Source: Variovorax brevis (GTDB taxonomy: Bacteria; Pseudomonadota; Gammaproteobacteria; Burkholderiales; Burkholderiaceae_C). Taken from it: a stretch of DNA of 64,000 nucleotides. The notes under the pieces are model-generated. The model was not told the DNA's origin, searched no databases, and saw only the letters and a program-made list of their open reading frames with translations. Both the position numbers and the translations under genes were made by a program. The stretch spans positions 62,001 to 126,000 of the forward strand of contig NZ_JASZYG010000010.1 in NCBI RefSeq assembly GCF_030317105.1. Direction: 5' to 3'. Numbering within the stretch: the first letter of the stretch is position 1; each line of letters begins with the position of its first letter. Positions 59,604 through 64,000 of the stretch are shown one piece after another.

Positions 59604-60520
59604 TGCGGCGCATCGATCTGCGGCTGGCTGCGCTGGGGGCCATGTTGTCGCTTGGCACTGCAAGCGCCGGTGCACAGGCCCTGACCGTATGCGTGGCCGA
59701 GAACAACCCACCCTTGTCTTACGAAGTGAAGGACGAGGTGAAGGGGCTGGACGTGCGCGTCGCGCAGGCGATTGCCCAGGAGCTCAATTGGCCTTTGCAG
59801 GTGGTCCCCTTCGAATCGAAGTATGAGAACGAGGCCACGCTGTCCCAGCAGGTCAACGCCATGCTGTCCTCGAAGGTGTGCGAGATCGCGAGTGGCTTTC
59901 CGCTGATCGCCGGCGATCTGGGCCCCGCTTCGCGGCCCACCGCCCGCGTGCCGGACCACCCAGGCGCGCCGCGGCCACCGCAGCGCCCGTGGGTGCCGCT
60001 CGGCACGCTGGCGCCCAGCCACGCCTATCACACCGTCGCGCTCGCGCTGGTGGTGCGGGACGCGGCGCGGCAGTCTGCCACGCTGGCCAATCCGGGCGAC
60101 GCGCGCATCGGCGTGACGGCCGGCACGATGACGGGCACCATCGTCACGCTGTTTCGCAACGGCAAGCTGCGCGCGCAATCGGTGGGCGTGGCGCAGAACG
60201 AGGATGCGCTCGAACTGCTGGAAGCCGGCAAGTTCGATGCAACGCTGGTGAGCCTGGACCGCCTCGACGCCTGGCGCCTTGCACATCCGTCGACGGCTGT
60301 GCGGCGCACCGGCTACTTGCATCCGCTGCGCATCAACATCGGCTTTGTCGCGCGGGCGGAGTCCACACAGGTGTTGGCGGCTGCCGACCGGGTGATTGAC
60401 CGGGCGATTGCCACGGGCGATCTCGAGCGCTGGACCGTCGAGGCGGGCAGCACATGGGTGCCGGCGGACGAGCCACAGGTCAGTGCGCCCATCGGCTTGA
60501 TGGAACTCATGCGCGAATAG
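59603..60520 (+). CDS. Periplasmic substrate-binding-like protein (XoxJ-like)
   Basis: A 305-aa exported protein (signal ends near TASAGAQA) of the solute-binding family 3 fold: LTVCVAENNPPLSYEVKDEV, GLDVRVAQAIAQELNWPLQV, ALVVRDAARQS, IGVTAGTMTGTIVTLF and ALELLEAGKFDATLVSLDRL. Its place directly after a quinoprotein and its cytochrome matches XoxJ/MxaJ, thought to help mature or activate the dehydrogenase. A Pro/Arg-rich insert near residues 105-130 is unusual. It is not a nutrient receptor, since no ABC permease is present. Confidence 0.83.
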   Translation: MRRIDLRLAALGAMLSLGTASAGAQALTVCVAENNPPLSYEVKDEVKGLDVRVAQAIAQELNWPLQVVPFESKYENEATLSQQVNAMLSSKVCEIASGFPLIAGDLGPASRPTARVPDHPGAPRPPQRPWVPLGTLAPSHAYHTVALALVVRDAARQSATLANPGDARIGVTAGTMTGTIVTLFRNGKLRAQSVGVAQNEDALELLEAGKFDATLVSLDRLDAWRLAHPSTAVRRTGYLHPLRINIGFVARAESTQVLAAADRVIDRAIATGDLERWTVEAGSTWVPADEPQVSAPIGLMELMRE

Positions 60521-60585
60521 TCGTGTGAGCGGGGCCGAGTGGTCCGAAGGCTGGCGAATGCGCCGGTATCGCGGACAATCGATCC

Positions 60586-60993
60586 ATGCCGAAATTGATC
60601 ATGCCCACGGCGAACGGTGGAGTGCGCCAGGTGCTGCTCCACGAGAACGAGAACACCCTGGGACGGGGTGCGCAGAACGACATCGTCATCGACTCCAACA
60701 GCGCGAGCAGGGCGCATGCGCTGATCGTCGTGGAGCCGGCCTTCGTCACCATCCAGGACTTGGGCAGCAGCAACGGGACCTTCGTGAACGGCGAACGCGT
60801 TGAAAGCCAAGTGCTGGCGGATGGCGACACGATCCGCATCGGCGCTTTCGAGATGCGCTTCGTCGCTGCCAACCAGGAGTTCACGCAAGTGGACGCCGTG
60901 CGCCTGGCGACGGTGCCGGGTTTGCTGGCCGACCTTGATCGCGGGGCGGCGACGACGCGGGATACGCCGACGGAGCAGCGGGGGAAGCGTTAG
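60586..60993 (+). CDS. FHA-domain protein
   Basis: A 135-aa phosphothreonine-binding protein consisting of one FHA domain: NTLGRGAQNDIVIDSNSASR (Gly-Arg and Ser-Arg of the binding loop), VTIQDLGSSNGTFVNGERV and LADGDTIRIGAFEMRF, then a short polar tail. No kinase, phosphatase or type VI gene is adjacent, so its partner is unknown. It converges with cbbP, with a 71-bp gap. Confidence 0.93.
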   Translation: MPKLIMPTANGGVRQVLLHENENTLGRGAQNDIVIDSNSASRAHALIVVEPAFVTIQDLGSSNGTFVNGERVESQVLADGDTIRIGAFEMRFVAANQEFTQVDAVRLATVPGLLADLDRGAATTRDTPTEQRGKR

Positions 60994-61064
60994 GGGTGGA
61001 GGTGGTTGGCACCTCAGGAAGTCAGCAGCAATCGTGCAGGCCATTGCACGCGACGCCTGGCCCC

Positions 61065-61943
61065 TCAACGCGCCAATATCTGCTGCCGCCTCTCCACCAG
61101 CCGCATGATCATCGGCGTAAAGATCAACTGCATCGCCAGATCCATCTTGCCCCCCGGCACCACCAGCGTGTTGGCGCGCGACATGAATGAGTCGTGCAGC
61201 ATGCTCAGCAGGTAAGGAAAGTCGATGCCCTTCGGATCCGCGAATCGGATCACCGTCAGGCTCTCATCGGCGGTGGGAATGGTCCGCGCGATGAAGGGGT
61301 TGGACGTGTCCACCACCGGCACCCGCTGGAAGTTGATGTGCGTGCGCATGAACTGCGGGCAGATGTAGTGCACGTAGTCGTGCATGCGCCGCAGGATGAC
61401 GTCCGTCACGGCCTCCGTTGAATAGCCGCGCGTGCTGCGGTCGCGGTGCAGCTTCTGGATCCATTCGAGGTTGATCACCGGCACCACGCCGATCAACAGG
61501 TCCGCCTGCCCGGCGATGTCGACCTTGTCGGTGGTCACGCCGCCGTGCAGGCCTTCGTAGAAGAGCAGGTCGCTGGGCGGCAGGTCCTGCCATTCGGTGA
61601 AGGTGCCCGGCGGCTGCTTGAACGGCGCGGCCTCCGCCTCGTCATGCAAATATTTTCGGCTCTTGCCGGTGCCGCATTCGGCGTAGTCGCGAAACAGTTT
61701 CTCGAGTTCTTCGAACAGGTTGGCCTCATGGCCGAAGTGGCTGAAATGTGGATTGCCTTGTTCCTCCGCTTCGGCCAGGGCGCGCTTCATCGCAGCGCGG
61801 TCGTGGCGATGAAAGCTGTCGCCCTCGATGATCGCGGCGTTGACGCCGTTGCGCCTGAAGATGGCCTCGAAGGTTCGCGTCACCGAGGTGGTGCCTGCGC
61901 CGGAAGAGCCGGTGATGGCAATGATGGGGTGGCGTGCGGACAT
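61065..61943 (-). CDS. cbbP: Phosphoribulokinase
   Basis: Phosphorylates ribulose 5-phosphate to the Rubisco substrate RuBP. The 292-aa proteobacterial-type enzyme has P-loop ITGSSGAGTTSVTRTFE, IEGDSFHRHDR, NPHFSHFGHEANLFEEL, FYEGLHGG with the catalytic region, and RDRSTRGYSTEAVTDVILRR. It is the last gene of the visible cbb operon, 25 bp after cbbF. Confidence 0.96.
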   Translation of the reverse strand: MSARHPIIAITGSSGAGTTSVTRTFEAIFRRNGVNAAIIEGDSFHRHDRAAMKRALAEAEEQGNPHFSHFGHEANLFEELEKLFRDYAECGTGKSRKYLHDEAEAAPFKQPPGTFTEWQDLPPSDLLFYEGLHGGVTTDKVDIAGQADLLIGVVPVINLEWIQKLHRDRSTRGYSTEAVTDVILRRMHDYVHYICPQFMRTHINFQRVPVVDTSNPFIARTIPTADESLTVIRFADPKGIDFPYLLSMLHDSFMSRANTLVVPGGKMDLAMQLIFTPMIMRLVERRQQILAR

Positions 61944-61968
61944 GGGTGGTCTTTCTGCTGGCCTGTCG

Positions 61969-63045
61969 TCAGGCCGCCTTGGCGAACAGGCCGCGCTGGT
62001 TGAACAGGGGCGAGTCGTAGCGGTAGTGCAGGTCGTCGTGGTGATAGCGCTCGATGAGCGCCACCTCGTCGCGCGAGCCGAACATGAAGCTGCATCGTTC
62101 GTGCAGCGACTGCGGCGTCTGCTCCATCAGGCGTGTGCGGCCATTGCTCGCGCGGCCACCGGCTTGTTCGATGAGGAAGGCGATCGGGTTGGCCTCGTAC
62201 AGCAGCTTGAGGTGCGCGTCGCGCTTCGGGTCCCTCGCGTGGCTCGGAAAAAGAAACACGCCGCCGCGCATCAGGATGCGATGCGTCTCGGCCACGAGAG
62301 ACGCGATCCAGCGCATGTCGAAATCGACGCCGCGCGGGCCCGGCTGGCCGGCCAGGCATTCGTCCACGTAGCGCTTCACCGCGGGCTCCCAGAAGCGGCT
62401 GTTGGACGCGTCGATGGCGAACTCGCGCGTGCGCTCCGGAATCCGCAGATGCGGATGGCTCAACACCCATTCACCCAGCAGCGGCTCCAGCGTGAAGGCG
62501 TGCGTTCCGTTGCCGATGGTGAGCACCAGCATGGTCGATGGCCCGTAGATCGCATAGCCGGCGCACACCTGCCGCGTGCCGGGTTGCAAAAAGTCTTGCG
62601 CCTGCGCGTCCTCGCCAGGCCGCGCGGCCCGCGAGATCGAGAAGATGCTGCCCACCGTCACGTTGACGTCCGCGTTCGGCGCGCCGTCGAGCGGGTCGAA
62701 CATCAGCAGGTACTTGCCCCGCGGGTAGTGGTCCGGCAGCAGGTAGGGCGCCTCGATGGCCTCCGACACCATGCCCGCCACGTGACCGCCCCATTCGTTG
62801 GCGCGCAGGAAGATCTGGTTGCTCAGCTGAGGCAGCCGTTCGTGCACCTGGTCCGCCGCCTGGTCGACCAAGCCGTTGCTGACGGCGGTGTTGTCGAGCG
62901 CGCCATAGGCCACCCGCCGCGAAATGGCCTTGCAGGCCAGCGACACGTCGGTGATGAGCGCATTGAGTTCGCCGGTTGCACCGGGCGCACGGCGGCGCTC
63001 TTCGATGAGGAATTGGGTCAGTGTGGATTTTCCGCCGGTCGGCAT
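61969..63045 (-). CDS. cbbF: Fructose-1,6-bisphosphatase, class I (Calvin-cycle copy)
   Basis: A 358-aa sugar-bisphosphate phosphatase. Family stretches are NEWGGHVAGMVSEAIEAPYL, YPRGKYLLMFDPLDG, VNVTVGSIFSI and GGVFLFPSHARDPKRDAHLK. Two usually invariant segments deviate: SEE is SEA and DGSSN is DGAPN. The ligands Asp of DPLDG and first Glu are retained, so activity is likely but could be altered. The gene lies between cbbY and cbbP, the order expected in beta-proteobacterial cbb operons. Confidence 0.93.
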   Translation of the reverse strand: MPTGGKSTLTQFLIEERRRAPGATGELNALITDVSLACKAISRRVAYGALDNTAVSNGLVDQAADQVHERLPQLSNQIFLRANEWGGHVAGMVSEAIEAPYLLPDHYPRGKYLLMFDPLDGAPNADVNVTVGSIFSISRAARPGEDAQAQDFLQPGTRQVCAGYAIYGPSTMLVLTIGNGTHAFTLEPLLGEWVLSHPHLRIPERTREFAIDASNSRFWEPAVKRYVDECLAGQPGPRGVDFDMRWIASLVAETHRILMRGGVFLFPSHARDPKRDAHLKLLYEANPIAFLIEQAGGRASNGRTRLMEQTPQSLHERCSFMFGSRDEVALIERYHHDDLHYRYDSPLFNQRGLFAKAA

Positions 63046-63066
63046 GGTGTGGTTCTCCCTGTGGTT

Positions 63067-63846
63067 CTAGTAAGTCATTGGCGCGTTGGCGTGCTCCGCA
63101 AGTCGCACCGCTTCGTGGCAGGTCAGCCACGCGGCCGAGTCGAGATGCAGCCCCGGCTCGCCGGGCAGCGGCGCCGCAGGGTCGCCGAGATGGGGCAGCA
63201 GCAGGCCCGCGCCTGAAAAGTCGTTGTCCTGCGTCCAGAAGTTGGGCGTCACCACGCACCACAAGCCGGCGGCCGTGGCGGCGTTCAGGCCGTTGGGCGA
63301 ATCTTCGAACGCAATCGCGTGCTCCGCGTCAAGGCCCAGCCCGCTCAAGGCCAGGTGGTAGATGTCGGGTGAGGGCTTCTTGTGCGCCACCTGGTCGCCG
63401 CAGGCGATCACGCTGAACATGTCGAGGCCGCGGGTACCGAGCGCGGCTTGCAGCAGCGCGTCGATGTTGGCGGCGGTCGTCGTGCTGGCGATGGCGAGCT
63501 TGCAGCCTTCGGCCAGCGCTTCGTTCATGAGTCGCAAGACACCGGTGCGCAACTGCACGCCGCCTTCGCGAACGATCTCGCCATAGATGCGGGTCTTGGC
63601 CTCGTGGATGTCGCGCACCATCGCATAGAGGCGGGCGCGCTCTGGCGGCTTGATGTCCAGGCCCTCGATGTAGTAGCGGATGCGCTCCTTGCCGCCCGCC
63701 ACGCGCAGCATGTGCCGATATTCAAGAGGCTGCCATTGCCAGCCCAGGCCCAGGAACTCGAAGGCCGTGTTGAAGGCGGTGAGATGCGCAGCCTCGGTGT
63801 CGGCAAGGGTGCCGTCCACGTCGAAGATGAAAGCTTCGATTCCCAT
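63067..63846 (-). CDS. cbbY: HAD-family sugar phosphatase CbbY
   Basis: A 259-aa HAD hydrolase with all four motifs: FIFDVDGTLADTE, IASTTT, HKKPSPDIYHLAL and AIAFEDSPNGLNAATAAG. CbbY dephosphorylates xylulose-1,5-bisphosphate, an inhibitory Rubisco by-product. AGGAG precedes the Met at 63846, which is one base after the upstream gene stop, so translation is coupled. Confidence 0.94.
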   Translation of the reverse strand: MGIEAFIFDVDGTLADTEAAHLTAFNTAFEFLGLGWQWQPLEYRHMLRVAGGKERIRYYIEGLDIKPPERARLYAMVRDIHEAKTRIYGEIVREGGVQLRTGVLRLMNEALAEGCKLAIASTTTAANIDALLQAALGTRGLDMFSVIACGDQVAHKKPSPDIYHLALSGLGLDAEHAIAFEDSPNGLNAATAAGLWCVVTPNFWTQDNDFSGAGLLLPHLGDPAAPLPGEPGLHLDSAAWLTCHEAVRLAEHANAPMTY

Positions 63847-63847
63847 G

Positions 63848-64000
63848 TCAGTCTCCTGCTGGCGATGTGGCATTGGCAAAGACGCGGCTGGCGAGGATGT
63901 CCTGCGCACCCAGCGTGCACAGCTGCTCGCGCGTGGGCGCGGTGTCGATCGAGAAAAGGCGCGTCGCGTGCCGCAGCCGGATGCGGTCGAGCGCATTTCG
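63848..64000 (-). CDS. cbbX: C-terminal fragment of a probable Rubisco activase CbbX
   Basis: Only the last 50 residues lie in the window: RIRLRHATRLFSID, then LCTLGAQDILASRVF before the stop. This ending matches the C-terminal helical part of CbbX, the AAA+ activase of red-type Rubisco, and the place directly before cbbY is the usual one. The rest lies beyond 64000. The identification rests on a short segment and gene order. Confidence 0.7.
   Translation of the reverse strand, partial: RNALDRIRLRHATRLFSIDTAPTREQLCTLGAQDILASRVFANATSPAGD

Noticed and set aside
59603..60520. Amino-acid ABC receptor
   Set aside because: The fold is solute-binding family 3, but the gene is coupled to a quinoprotein and its cytochrome and no ABC permease or ATPase is present; XoxJ-like is the better reading.

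Overview
The window looks like a chromosomal segment of a GC-rich betaproteobacterium of the family Comamonadaceae, most likely Variovorax or a close relative. This rests on gene style and content: a Bug/TTT-type receptor, many LysR regulators, TRAP transport, a two-subunit indolepyruvate:ferredoxin oxidoreductase, a CbbX-type Calvin cluster, and small intergenic palindromes of the TGCTAT...ATAGCA type. The genus is an inference; no rRNA or tRNA gene is visible to confirm it. Nearly every base is coding, and the very long open frames opposite real genes are GC-driven shadows.

Most of the window is a dispersed purine-catabolism regulon. Left block (1-9.5 kb): a GntR regulator, allantoinase puuE and a fused OHCU decarboxylase/allantoate amidohydrolase (cut by the window start) on the minus strand; uraH, xdhC and the membrane urate oxidase puuD on the plus strand; then 8-oxoguanine deaminase and glycerate 2-kinase. 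Right block (32-53 kb): a urate/xanthine permease fused to a degenerate OHCU-decarboxylase domain, xdhAB, a LysR regulator, an AzgA-type nucleobase permease, a BMP-type nucleoside ABC transporter with two receptors, a Rieske oxygenase, adenine deaminase and guanine deaminase. Together they form an uptake-to-glyoxylate route: nucleosides and bases are imported, deaminated to hypoxanthine or xanthine, oxidised to urate by XdhAB, then carried through HIU, OHCU, allantoin and allantoate. TtuD-type glycerate kinase can salvage the glyoxylate carbon. A 15-bp motif, ACAAAAGTGTATACA, lies in the gntR/uraH divergent promoter and again upstream of puuD, and is the likely GntR operator.

Between the purine blocks (9.5-32 kb) lies miscellaneous metabolism: a GFA protein, a Nudix protein, an ABC exporter, a dienelactone hydrolase-NTF2 fusion, an SDR without its catalytic Tyr, a LysR/AtuA-like/Bug cluster, a lipoprotein methyltransferase, HNH and SRAP proteins, an NTF2-FMO monooxygenase, a thioesterase with a TRAP system, and iorAB with a divergent LysR gene.

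The right end (53-64 kb) carries dcd, a secreted esterase, a YpfJ-type metallopeptidase and rhlE. A translationally coupled xoxF-xoxG-xoxJ-like operon follows, with a PQQ dehydrogenase showing the Asp-x-Asp signature of lanthanide enzymes. After an FHA protein come Calvin-cycle genes on the minus strand (cbbX end, cbbY, cbbF, cbbP). No CRISPR, prophage, transposase, tRNA or rRNA was seen.
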